Source of the DNA: CAZDAM01 sp964503595
GTDB lineage: Bacteria; Muiribacteriota; UBA6191
DNA length: 16,728 nucleotides
Direction: 5' to 3'
Assembly (NCBI GenBank): GCA_964503595.1
Contig: CAZDAM010000077.1
Coordinates: 1-16,728 of the forward strand
Shown here: piece after piece, positions 8,262-15,002 of the stretch
Layout: each line of letters begins with the position of its first letter
How positions within the stretch are numbered: position 1 is the stretch's first letter
Notes under the pieces: generated by a model
The model's database searches: none
The model's input: only the letters and a program-made list of their open reading frames with translations
Told to the model about the DNA's origin: nothing
Made by a program: the position numbers and the translations under genes

Positions 8262-9025
8262 ATGTTGATTTCCGGTACCCCCCAGATTCTTGTTCTCGCC
8301 TTTTTACTCTGTGCTGTCAGTGCCACAGGAGCCACCCTGAAAAATCGTCTTTCACGGGGAACCTGCCTGCTCGTATCCGCCCTCGCCTCCCTGGCACTGA
8401 TTCCCTCTCTGCAAAAACTGGATCACAACCCGGCCATGCTGCTTCTCCCCCTGACCCTGAGCCTGACGCTTTACATGATCTTCAGCGGCTATCGCCAGAG
8501 CATGGAAAAAGAACAGGAAAGTCTTCGAGGAAAGTTGCAGAAGCTCCAGCAGGATTCCCTGTCAATCCAGGCCCAGGCGGAAGAACTCAAATATCGCAAT
8601 CAGGCTCTTTTGCGCCTGACCTCCCGCAAGGTTTCCGATGAAGACCTCAATCATGCCGTTGAGCACCTTCTGAAAGCCTCCAGCCGGGAGATCTTTCTCA
8701 ATGAGCTGGCTCGCGTGGCCGTTCTGGTCTGCCGTGTGCCCTATGCTGCCTGTTTTGTTCTGGAAAAGGAACAGCTGATTCGAACCGGTGGCATTGCCGC
8801 CGATCTGCCTTCCATCCTCAATCCCGAAGAGCCCTCGGTTCAAAGGGCCCTTCTGACCCATCAGGCGGCTTTGGTCGATCTGGCCAACCCCAAAGGCTGG
8901 CAGATTGCCTGCGGAATTCCCGAGCAGGTTTCCACCCGTCTGCTTCTGGCCATCGGCGGACTTAATTTTCAGGAAGTCGAGGCCGTACGCTCAGAGACTC
9001 TGGAAACACTGTGCATTCTGGCAGG
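8262..9025 (+). CDS. Membrane-anchored GAF-domain protein, probably the N-terminal half of a GAF-SpoIIE phosphatase (cut by gap)
   Basis: The 255 visible residues show three hydrophobic segments (about 7-24, 34-50, 58-74), a coiled coil (about 76-116) and a GAF-like domain (about 133-254). The domain includes EIFLNELARVAVLVCRV, PYAACFVLEKEQLIR and the closing helix ETLETLCILAG, after which the assembly enters the N gap. GAF domains sense small ligands or dimerise. In signalling proteins of this layout the GAF domain is normally followed by GGDEF, histidine kinase or SpoIIE/PP2C output. Here the missing half is probably the SpoIIE fragment on the opposite strand just beyond the gap, since CILAG continues in the same frame into NVEFVILEK if that piece is flipped. 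The product would then be a membrane serine/threonine phosphatase, perhaps acting on an anti-anti-sigma factor. It diverges from sthA across 47 bp. No Shine-Dalgarno precedes the ATG. Confidence 0.8.
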
Positions 9026-9125
9026 NNNNNNNNNNNNNNNNNNNNNNNNNNNNNNNNNNNNNNNNNNNNNNNNNNNNNNNNNNNNNNNNNNNNNNNNNNN
9101 NNNNNNNNNNNNNNNNNNNNNNNNN
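9026..9125. other. Assembly gap (exactly 100 N)
   Basis: One hundred undetermined bases, a length commonly used as a placeholder for a gap of unknown size. Real sequence is missing here, and the order and orientation of the two flanking contigs is an assembly inference. It interrupts the GAF-domain gene. Confidence 0.99.
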
Positions 9126-9322
9126 AAATCCCCTCCAAGCTGCCTGGCTGGCTCCCACCAGGCATGCACGGCCAAACAGTCTTTCAGGACCGCACGATTG
9201 GCCGGCAGCATTCCGGACTGAACCTCAATCCCCAGATTCAGCTCCCGCTCAATTTCCTGGCGACTGCTTTCACCCTGCATGATCCGGCACTTCTCAAGTA
9301 TCACGAATTCGACGTTTCCTGC
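9126..9322 (-). CDS. Fragment of SpoIIE/PP2C-type serine phosphatase domain, probably in wrong orientation
   Basis: The minus-strand frame reads EIERELNLGIEVQSGMLP and then EPARQLGGDF up to the gap. This is the recognisable opening of SpoIIE-type PP2C phosphatase domains ('E.A..IQ..LLP ... PA..VGGDFYD'), where the GGD aspartate helps bind the catalytic metal. The frame is closed by a stop at 9326-9328. It could be a separate gene starting at the GTG at 9304, though without a well-spaced ribosome site (AGGAAA is about 12 nt away). More likely it is the missing half of the GAF protein left of the gap. That contig ends in GCAGG with GCA as a codon, this strand carries GCAGGAAAC with GCA in the same phase (9322-9320), and the join gives a seamless GAF helix to SpoIIE linker. 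Family assignment is good; gene structure is uncertain. Confidence 0.65.
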
Positions 9323-9379
9323 AATTCAGGAAAAGCCATACAAAAACCCCCTGTAACAAGCAACAAATCAACACCCTTC

Positions 9380-9446
9380 AAACTCCGTTCTTCAATCAGC
9401 TACCCAATTACAGCTCAGAAGTCGAAAGCCTTCAAAAACGGAGTTT
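9380..9446 (+). promoter_or_regulatory. Structured leader: 10-bp inverted repeat enclosing the ribosome binding site
   Basis: AAACTCCGTT (9380-9389) is perfectly complementary to AACGGAGTTT (9437-9446). The second arm contains the GGAG ribosome site of the gene starting at 9449. Inside, CTTC (9390-9393) can pair with GAAG (9418-9421) and AGCT (9398-9401) with AGCT (9412-9415), so the stem could continue with a bulge on the 3' side. Folding would hide the Shine-Dalgarno. Whether this regulates translation is an inference. Confidence 0.5.
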
Positions 9447-9448
9447 CC

Positions 9449-10015
9449 ATGTTCTTAAGAATTCTTTATCGCCTGCTTCTGGGGCCTGCATCCACATGGC
9501 TTGGTTCTGCTGATTCTCCCGGAGCTCCCGTGCAAAAGTCTTCTGCTCCCCTCAAGGCTTTCTCTCAGGAAGACAAAATCACCCAAAATTTGGAACAGCT
9601 TGCCTGCAACACAGATATCACCCTTCAGGAAAGGCTTTTGAAAACCTCCCGCCTTCATTTTCTGCTGGCACGTCATCACCGGAAAATTGCCCTTCGTTCC
9701 CAGGCAGAATCCCGGGCACTGCTGACTCTGAAAAAGCTTTTTTTAGCCGAGGGAGTCCATGAGGAAGGTCTGAAAATGGTACTTCAGTATTCCCTTCAGA
9801 AGAAACGTCCGGAAATCGCCCAGTGGTTTGTGGAAAGGGCCCATGTCCAGTGCCCGGGAAATGATGCCCTGATTCTGGCCCTTGCGGAATGGCACTTTAA
9901 CTGCGGGCAGACCGCCTTAACTCAGAGCCTGATCAACCAGCTCAGCCTGAAATCACTCAGCAGGAGCCCTCGACTCGCCTGCATGTGGCTTCTCTGGAAT
10001 GAAAAGGCTGCCTGA
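9449..10015 (+). CDS. Unrecognised alpha-helical protein, possibly TPR-like
   Basis: A 188-aa product I do not recognise. The N-terminus (MFLRILYRLLLGPASTWLG) looks like a signal peptide or short membrane anchor, followed by a low-complexity Ser/Pro/Ala linker. From about residue 42 onward it is predicted helical, with paired helices of TPR-like spacing (RALLTLKKLFLAEGVHEEG; ALILALAEWHFNCGQTAL), but no consensus TPR is certain. The start is chosen from GGAG 5 nt upstream of the ATG at 9449. The same frame stays open further left, but that stretch runs antisense to the SpoIIE fragment and is unlikely to be coding. The stop overlaps the next gene's start by one base (TGATG), so the two are probably made together. 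The ribosome site is embedded in an inverted repeat. Confidence 0.7.
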   Translation: MFLRILYRLLLGPASTWLGSADSPGAPVQKSSAPLKAFSQEDKITQNLEQLACNTDITLQERLLKTSRLHFLLARHHRKIALRSQAESRALLTLKKLFLAEGVHEEGLKMVLQYSLQKKRPEIAQWFVERAHVQCPGNDALILALAEWHFNCGQTALTQSLINQLSLKSLSRSPRLACMWLLWNEKAA

Positions 10016-10854
10016 TGAATACCTTCTGGGCTTCATGCCTTCTGATTGGATTTGCCTCCCTCCTCAGCCAGTTCTTCCTGCCTTCCCTTGCCCCTGTCCT
10101 GCAGAGCCAGATTTTTCTTCCTCTTCTGATGGTATTGCCTCTTGGTCTGAAACGCTTTCATGCCGAAAACATCCGTCTGAAAATAAACGGCATTTTCTGT
10201 GTTCTTTTCAGTCTTCTGCAAAGTCCACTGGAGCTTCACGATCTGCCGATTTCCTGGATCGCAACAACTCTGGGGATTCTGATGCTGAAAAGGCTTCAGG
10301 CAAGCAGGCAGGATTCAAGCGGAAGTCTCTTTCTCTATCTCACGCCGGCACTGATCCTTGTCGGAACACTCAGCCGCTTTTCTCCCCTTCCAGCTTCACT
10401 TTGTCAGGAAATCATTCTGATTCTGACCTGTGCCCCAGTTCTGGGGATTGTGCCCCTGTTTCTGGAAAAGAACTGGGGAGCCAGTCCTGTGCATCAGTGC
10501 TTCGCCTTTCTCGGCCTGAATCTGGCGGCAGCCCCTTTCCTCCATGAGCTTCCCGGCTTTATCTGGCTGAAAACCTTTGGTAGCGTCAGCATGATGCTCT
10601 CAGGGATCTTTCTGGCATCCATTCCCCTGATTCAGCTAAGAGTCGAATCAGGCTCCCGAATGACGCCCGCCCTGGTCAGTGCCGCCTGCCTGTTCCTGCT
10701 GACCGGCTCTTCTTCCCTGGCCCACACTCTGGCCCACTGGCCCGCCGCCATGACCGCCACTCTGGCAGGTTTTGTCGCCGTACTCTACCTGAGCCCTCCG
10801 AATGAAGGAGCCGGGTTCTCCAGCTGGATCTCCCGCCGCTATCACGAGATTTAA
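10015..10854 (+). CDS. Unrecognised polytopic inner-membrane protein
   Basis: A 279-aa protein that is almost entirely hydrophobic, with roughly nine or ten candidate membrane segments (about 5-25, 30-46, 57-75, 80-95, 105-122, 130-150, 160-178, 185-206, 217-232 and 242-260). Short charged loops and a basic-acidic tail (SRRYHEI) complete it. I recognise no family motif and no transporter signature. Possibilities such as a permease, a polymerase or ligase of surface polymers, or a membrane assembly factor cannot be separated from this sequence. The ATG shares a base with the TGA of the preceding gene, so it is translationally coupled to the helical exported protein and the two may act together. 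Nothing coding follows on this strand until 11774. Confidence 0.75.
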   Translation: MNTFWASCLLIGFASLLSQFFLPSLAPVLQSQIFLPLLMVLPLGLKRFHAENIRLKINGIFCVLFSLLQSPLELHDLPISWIATTLGILMLKRLQASRQDSSGSLFLYLTPALILVGTLSRFSPLPASLCQEIILILTCAPVLGIVPLFLEKNWGASPVHQCFAFLGLNLAAAPFLHELPGFIWLKTFGSVSMMLSGIFLASIPLIQLRVESGSRMTPALVSAACLFLLTGSSSLAHTLAHWPAAMTATLAGFVAVLYLSPPNEGAGFSSWISRRYHEI

Positions 10855-11069
10855 GGGTTGAATTTCACATTCAGGAAACAGGGTCATCAACGGCTTGACT
10901 CCTGGGACTCTTGCCGGCAGCAGAGCCTGAGGACTCCCTGCCCTGGCCGGTATTCTTCACCTGAACCCGGTCAGGAGTTGAGAGTTTTATCCGACAACTC
11001 CTCGCCCTTCTGGAAAACAACCCTCCCTGGTCGGGAAGCAAGGTGGAGAATCCCATCCTGTTAGCAATT
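10855..11069. other. Intergenic region with inverted repeat, no convincing gene
   Basis: Only short frames of poor quality exist here. The clearest element is a perfect 8-bp inverted repeat, AGGAGTTG (10973-10980) with CAACTCCT (10995-11002), around a 14-nt loop. A minus-strand frame ending at 10871 has a Ser/Gly/Lys-rich tail and could be the decayed continuation of the small signal-peptide ORF at 11070-11201. I see no promoter or T-run terminator for the plus-strand gene ending at 10854. Confidence 0.5.
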
Positions 11070-11201
11070 TCAGAGGAGCCCGCCCATCCTTCTCTCAAAA
11101 AGAGAAAGTGAAACCTCCAGATCGGCCAAACTGCATTTGGATTGACCAAAAACGGAGCCAGAAAAAAGAAGAAGTATCACAAATGAGGCGAAAGTGCGCA
11201 T
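11070..11201 (-). CDS. Tiny signal-peptide protein or 5' remnant of a decayed gene
   Basis: A 43-codon minus-strand ORF starts MRTFASFVILLLFSGSVFGQ, a textbook Sec signal peptide with cleavage expected after VFG. It then reads SKCSLADLEVSLSLFERRMG before a TGA. It lies 65 nt downstream of the DoxX gene on the same strand, directly after a bipartite hairpin that ends 4 nt before the ATG. No Shine-Dalgarno is visible. Another minus-strand frame stays open from 11149 to 10871, so a single frameshift near 11075 would give a protein of about 110 aa. A small secreted peptide, a pseudogene and a sequencing frameshift are all possible. The cluster of hydrophobic residues in exactly signal-peptide order is the main support. 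Confidence 0.4.
   Translation of the reverse strand: MRTFASFVILLLFSGSVFGQSKCSLADLEVSLSLFERRMGGLL
11090..11106. repeat. Short inverted repeat inside the tiny ORF
   Basis: TTCTCT and AGAGAA form a 6-bp stem around a 5-nt CAAAA loop. It falls within the small signal-peptide ORF and has no adjacent T run beyond the loop. It may be chance. Confidence 0.3.
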
Positions 11202-11205
11202 AACA

Positions 11206-11252
11206 GCACTGAAAATCCAGTTGATACAGAATCAACTTATCATTTTCAGCAC
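11206..11252 (-). promoter_or_regulatory. Bipartite hairpin downstream of the DoxX gene
   Basis: On the minus strand GTGCTGAAAAT (11252-11242) pairs with ATTTTCAGTGC (11216-11206) through 11 positions, two of them G-U. Inside, AGTTGAT pairs with ATCAACT (7 bp) around TCTGT. A 4-nt/2-nt internal loop separates the two stems. The two wobble positions become A-C mismatches on the plus strand, which favours a minus-strand transcript. It starts 14 nt after the DoxX stop and ends just before the ATG of the tiny ORF. No U tract follows, so it is not a standard terminator. Confidence 0.5.
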
Positions 11253-11266
11253 CTTCGATCGAGAAC

Positions 11267-11689
11267 TTATGCTTCCAGAAGCCAGCGCAAAAAGCCGTTC
11301 TGAATGCCCTGGAGCTTTGGTCGAATGAAGGCCTGAAGCTCTACAATTCCACCGCCAAGGAACATCAGGGCGACATATCCATACAGGTACATGAAGGCAA
11401 GCTCCTTTTTCTGCCAGGGATCGGAACCATGAACAACAAAGGCTGCGACCAGCATGGTGAAAATCAGGGGAAGGGTTGCAGCCCGGGTAAAGAGGCCCAA
11501 TACCAGAAGCAGAGAGCAGACGGCCTCAGCTCCAACCGCCCCGTAAAAACTGAAAGCATTTCCGATTCCCAGTGGATCGGGAAAGTTACCCGGCTCGGCA
11601 CCGAATTTGACAATTTTCGGGTATCCGTGGGCAATCAGCATGGTCAGCCCCAAAGACACACGTAAAATCAGGGTTCCTATGGATTTCAT
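11267..11689 (-). CDS. DoxX-family membrane protein
   Basis: A 140-aa inner-membrane protein with four hydrophobic helices. It opens with MKSIGTLILRVSLGLTMLIA followed by HGYPKI, the typical DoxX start ('L.LR...G..fl.hG..Ki'). Later come FSFYGAVGAEAVCSLLLVLGL, TRAATLPLIFTMLVAAFVVH and a last segment with YGYVALMFLGGG. The family (DoxX/SURF4-like) has no single agreed biochemical role; members are linked to thiosulfate:quinone oxidoreductase and thiol/redox stress. I chose the ATG at 11689 because AAGGAG lies 7 nt upstream and the family homology begins there. An upstream in-frame ATG at 11740 would add 17 residues without a ribosome site. It is divergent from the LolA-like gene. Confidence 0.88.
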   Translation of the reverse strand: MKSIGTLILRVSLGLTMLIAHGYPKIVKFGAEPGNFPDPLGIGNAFSFYGAVGAEAVCSLLLVLGLFTRAATLPLIFTMLVAAFVVHGSDPWQKKELAFMYLYGYVALMFLGGGIVELQAFIRPKLQGIQNGFLRWLLEA

Positions 11690-11773
11690 AAACTTCTCCT
11701 TAAAATTTCCACTCCGGCAGAGTATCATCAGAATCGACAAAGCGATTCAGTTGCTCCAGACTGATGTCCGCCA

Positions 11774-12511
11774 ATGAAGACAATCATGCCGATTTTTCTC
11801 CTGCTTCTGCTCTCCTCCCTGACGATTTCCTCCGAGCTGAATTTGGCCCGCCTGATTCGCGGAGTGGAAACCCAGCACATGGCCCAGACTTCCAGGGCCC
11901 GCTCAAAAATGATCATCCGGCGTGATGGCTGGAGTCGGGAACTGAAGATGTCCATGACGGGAGAAGGCCGGGACCGTTTTCTGGCCATCATCGAATCCCC
12001 TCCCAGGGACAAAGGAGTCTCAAGTCTGAAAATCGGAGATGAAATGTGGAATTACATGCCCGCAATCGACCGGGTCATGAAAATCCCTTCCAGCCTGATG
12101 GGAGATGCCTGGATGGGTTCCCATTTCACCAATGATGATCTGGTCAAGGGGAATAAGATTGAAGAACTCTGTACCTTAAGTGTTATGGAGGAATCCGCAA
12201 CCTCAGCCATTGTTGATGCCATTCCCCGCCCGGAGGCGCCCATTGTCTGGGGTCGCATCCGCTATTTCCTGGATCTCACACGAGAAGTCGCCACTCAGGT
12301 CATTTATTTCGATGAGGAAGAAACACCGGTCCGGGAAATGGTTTTTGATCAGTTTGAACTTTTTGAGAATCGCCATATTCCCATGCAAATGAAAATGGCT
12401 CCTCTGGATGCAGAAGGAGAAAGTACTGAAGTCATTTACGAGTCCCTGATTTTCAATGAACCTGTCGATTCTTCCCTATTTTCTGTTCGAAGCCTCAGGC
12501 GACGGCGCTAG
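11774..12511 (+). CDS. Outer-membrane lipoprotein-sorting protein, LolA-like (TP0789 type)
   Basis: A 245-aa periplasmic protein with signal peptide MKTIMPIFLLLLLSSLTIS and no lipobox cysteine, so it is likely soluble. The mature protein carries the hallmark of the LolA-like TP0789 group at about 78-126: a 'R.KGVSSLKIGDEMWNY.P' stretch, then RVMKIPSSL, then DAWMGSHFTNDDLVK. Members adopt the LolA half-barrel with a hydrophobic cavity that carries acyl chains. They are frequently encoded with FtsX-type permeases or RND lipid transporters. It is the first gene of an operon with two permeases and an ATPase, so it is the expected periplasmic carrier of that machine. No Shine-Dalgarno precedes the ATG. 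A short upstream region of 84 bp separates it from the divergent DoxX gene. Confidence 0.9.
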   Translation: MKTIMPIFLLLLLSSLTISSELNLARLIRGVETQHMAQTSRARSKMIIRRDGWSRELKMSMTGEGRDRFLAIIESPPRDKGVSSLKIGDEMWNYMPAIDRVMKIPSSLMGDAWMGSHFTNDDLVKGNKIEELCTLSVMEESATSAIVDAIPRPEAPIVWGRIRYFLDLTREVATQVIYFDEEETPVREMVFDQFELFENRHIPMQMKMAPLDAEGESTEVIYESLIFNEPVDSSLFSVRSLRRRR

Positions 12512-12517
12512 CATCCG

Positions 12518-13762
12518 ATGCTTCTGAAAACTGCCTGTCGCAATCTCCTTCGCAGCCCGGCACGCACCGGACTGACTTTTCTGGCCATGGGAACCGCCTG
12601 CCTTCTTTTGACTCTGACCCTCTGTCTGAACGATGGGATTCTCTGGAACATGCTGGAAGCTGCTGCGAATACCTGGAAAGGTCATATTCATCTGCTTCCC
12701 GAAGAGGAAAAAGAAAGCCAGGATCTCCACCACACCTTTTTCCTGAAGGAATTTTCCCCACAGATTCCGGATCTGGCCGACATCACCGGATTCTCCCCCC
12801 GTCTGAGCTCCTTTGTGATCGCCAGTGTATCCAAAGACAGAAGCAGTGCGGGACAGCCTGTTGAATTGCATGGGGTGGATCCCAAGGGAGAAGAAAAGGC
12901 CAGTCGTCTCAGGGAGTGCCTGATTCAGGGCCAGTGGTTACCTTCCAAAACGGAAGCTTCGATTCGGGGTCCAGCCCTGATTGGATCCGAGCTGGCCCGT
13001 CGGCTGAAGCTTCGGATTGGCGATGAAATTGCCGTCATGGGACAAGCCGCCCGAGGCTCATTTGCCAGCGGACTGCTAACGGTTCATGGTCTGATTGATA
13101 CCGGAGATCAGGCTCAGGATAGTCGACTGATCATTACAACCCTGCCCGTAGCCCAAACCATTTTCAACCTGCCCGATCAGGCCCACTCCTATGTCCTGTC
13201 CCTGAAAAGCCCACTTGAGGTTCAGGATGCCCAGAAACTTCTTCAGACCACCAATCACAAAACCTGGATCAGGACCTGGAGGGACGACAAACCCCAAATG
13301 GCAGCCGCCGTGGATTTCTGGGCTGTCGGTCAGCTGATTATAATCCTGATTTTCTATTTTGCCGTCGCCCTGATTGCCCTGAATACCATGAGTATGGCTG
13401 TTATGGAACGCCAGAAAGAAGCCGCAGTCTTAAGAGCCATGGGACTGTCACGCTATCAGGTGCTCCAGATGTTTCTGGCCGAAGGCCTGGTTCTGGGCCT
13501 TTTTTCCGCATTGCTTGGAGGAGTGGGCGGAATTCTGATTGCCAGCTATTTTCAGTCCTATCCCATTGATCTGAGCCCCTTCTTTGGCAAGATGGAATTC
13601 GGCAATATGACCGTCAAACCCTCGATTCAGGCCTGGATCACTCCCATGAACTTCCTGCTGCCCACAACCGTCATGCTGCTTTTGGGAATTCTCAGTGCAT
13701 TCCTGCCTTCTATAAGACTGGTTCTCAGCACTCCTGCCGCTATTCTGGGAGAAAGGGCATGA
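12518..13762 (+). CDS. ABC transporter permease, FtsX/LolC-E family (first of two)
   Basis: A 414-aa permease with the MacB/LolC-E layout. One N-terminal helix (about 17-37) is preceded by the basic RNLLRSPAR segment. A large periplasmic domain follows (about 40-265), with the MacB_PCD-like pattern GPALIGSELARRLKLRIGDE at 151-170. Three C-terminal helices (about 268-292, 320-344, 377-400) complete it. After the second helix comes MERQKEAAVLRAMGLS (296-311), the conserved cytoplasmic coupling helix that contacts the ATPase. It starts 6 nt after the LolA-like gene ends and overlaps the next permease by ATGA. In Lol-type systems such proteins extract lipidated cargo from the inner membrane and pass it to LolA. 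Partner identity is strong; cargo is unknown. Confidence 0.92.
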   Translation: MLLKTACRNLLRSPARTGLTFLAMGTACLLLTLTLCLNDGILWNMLEAAANTWKGHIHLLPEEEKESQDLHHTFFLKEFSPQIPDLADITGFSPRLSSFVIASVSKDRSSAGQPVELHGVDPKGEEKASRLRECLIQGQWLPSKTEASIRGPALIGSELARRLKLRIGDEIAVMGQAARGSFASGLLTVHGLIDTGDQAQDSRLIITTLPVAQTIFNLPDQAHSYVLSLKSPLEVQDAQKLLQTTNHKTWIRTWRDDKPQMAAAVDFWAVGQLIIILIFYFAVALIALNTMSMAVMERQKEAAVLRAMGLSRYQVLQMFLAEGLVLGLFSALLGGVGGILIASYFQSYPIDLSPFFGKMEFGNMTVKPSIQAWITPMNFLLPTTVMLLLGILSAFLPSIRLVLSTPAAILGERA

Positions 13763-14994
13763 AACTCTGGCTTCATCTGGCCCTGCGCTCTCTGTTTCGC
13801 CACCGCATTCGCTCCCTGATTCAGCTCTGCGGCATGGCTGGAGCCGTATTTTTATGCGTCTTCATTGCCAACCTCCAGCGGGGCTCCTACGACGCAATGC
13901 TTTCAAACGGTGTCCGTGCCGGCAGCGGACATGTCTGTCTTGTCCATCCAGAGTGGCTTCCGGATCGCAAAGTCGAAGCCCTGGTACACGAAAGCTCACT
14001 GGCACCCCTTTTGACCATAATCCCCGATACGGCTCGCATTTTTACCCGAATTCATGCCCCCGTACTGACCCGCAGCCCTCGTGGATCCCAACCCGCCATG
14101 CTTTTAGGGCTGAACCTCAAAGCTGAAGCCACGACTCACCCCTTTCTGAAAGAAGAGTTTTTCAAACCCCAGAAACCCACGCTTGAAGGCAGGCTTGATG
14201 CAGCCGTCGGTCAGCGCCTCGCCGAACGCCTGGGACTGAAAATCGGCCAGAAACTGGTCATTCTCTGCCAGGATTCCAATCAGGAAACCAGCTCACGCCT
14301 GTTTCGGATCCGGGCCTTCATTCAGACCGGAGTCAGAACTCTGGATGAAAGACTGATCCTCACTTCCGTTGAAAATGCCCAGAAGGCGATTGCCGCAGGG
14401 GACCGCTTCCATGAAGTTGCCATTCTCATGGAAAATCCCAAGGAGCATCTGAAACTTCAGAGAACCCTTGCCCGGAGTCTGCCTTCGGATACACCCCTGA
14501 AAGTGCTCAGCTGGGAAGAGGCCATGCCTCAACTCGTATCCATGATTCAGCTGGATCGTGCCAATGGTATCCTTCTTGCGACTTTCCTCCTTCTGATTGT
14601 GGGAATAGGAACCGTCAATGCCCTGATGATCGGGGTGTTTGAACGCCAAAGAGAGCTGGGAGTCCTAAGGGCTCTGGGACTCAGTTCCCCTCAGATCCAT
14701 AACCTGATCCTGCTGGAAGGGCTGGTTCTAGGACTCGCTGGCTCCATCACCGGACTGATTCTGGCTCAGGCTCTCTCTTTTTACACCCATACCCACGGCA
14801 TTGATTTCACCAAGGCCATGGGTGGGAAGATGGAAGCTGCCGGGGCTCTGATTGATCCTGTCATCTATACCGGATGGGACTGGGGAGCAGCCCTCCTCAT
14901 CCCTCTGATCATGTGCTTCCTGGGTATTGCCGGAGCCATCTGGCCAGCCAGAATTGCATCCCAAATCCAGCCGGCAGAAGCCATGCGCAGCTAG
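13759..14994 (+). CDS. ABC transporter permease, FtsX/LolC-E family (second of two)
   Basis: A 411-aa paralogue of the preceding permease with the same topology: first helix about 19-39, periplasmic domain about 40-265, then helices at about 269-293, 320-342 and 376-396. The coupling segment FERQRELGVLRALGLS (294-309) and the C-terminal PAEAMRS ending are typical of the FtsX/MacB family ('P..ALR'). The periplasmic repeat AAVGQRLAERLGLKIGQK matches that of its partner. The two proteins differ enough to be a heterodimer like LolC/LolE rather than a recent duplication. The ATG overlaps the previous stop (ATGA), with GGAG upstream inside the earlier gene, so both subunits should be made in equal amounts. 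The ATPase starts 8 nt after its stop. Confidence 0.92.
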   Translation: MKLWLHLALRSLFRHRIRSLIQLCGMAGAVFLCVFIANLQRGSYDAMLSNGVRAGSGHVCLVHPEWLPDRKVEALVHESSLAPLLTIIPDTARIFTRIHAPVLTRSPRGSQPAMLLGLNLKAEATTHPFLKEEFFKPQKPTLEGRLDAAVGQRLAERLGLKIGQKLVILCQDSNQETSSRLFRIRAFIQTGVRTLDERLILTSVENAQKAIAAGDRFHEVAILMENPKEHLKLQRTLARSLPSDTPLKVLSWEEAMPQLVSMIQLDRANGILLATFLLLIVGIGTVNALMIGVFERQRELGVLRALGLSSPQIHNLILLEGLVLGLAGSITGLILAQALSFYTHTHGIDFTKAMGGKMEAAGALIDPVIYTGWDWGAALLIPLIMCFLGIAGAIWPARIASQIQPAEAMRS

Positions 14995-15002
14995 GACATC
15001 TT

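Noticed and set aside
9126..9448. In-frame upstream extension of the gene at 9449 back to the gap
   Set aside because: The extension runs antisense through the SpoIIE fragment, lacks protein-like features, and a good ribosome site supports the ATG at 9449.
11690..11740. Longer DoxX start giving 17 extra residues
   Set aside because: No ribosome site precedes it, whereas AAGGAG sits correctly before the ATG at 11689 where the family homology begins.
14874..15002. Longer start for the ABC ATPase overlapping the permease gene
   Set aside because: The added residues are the permease sequence read in another frame. The ATG at 15003 has AGGA upstream and begins the normal LolD-type N-terminus.
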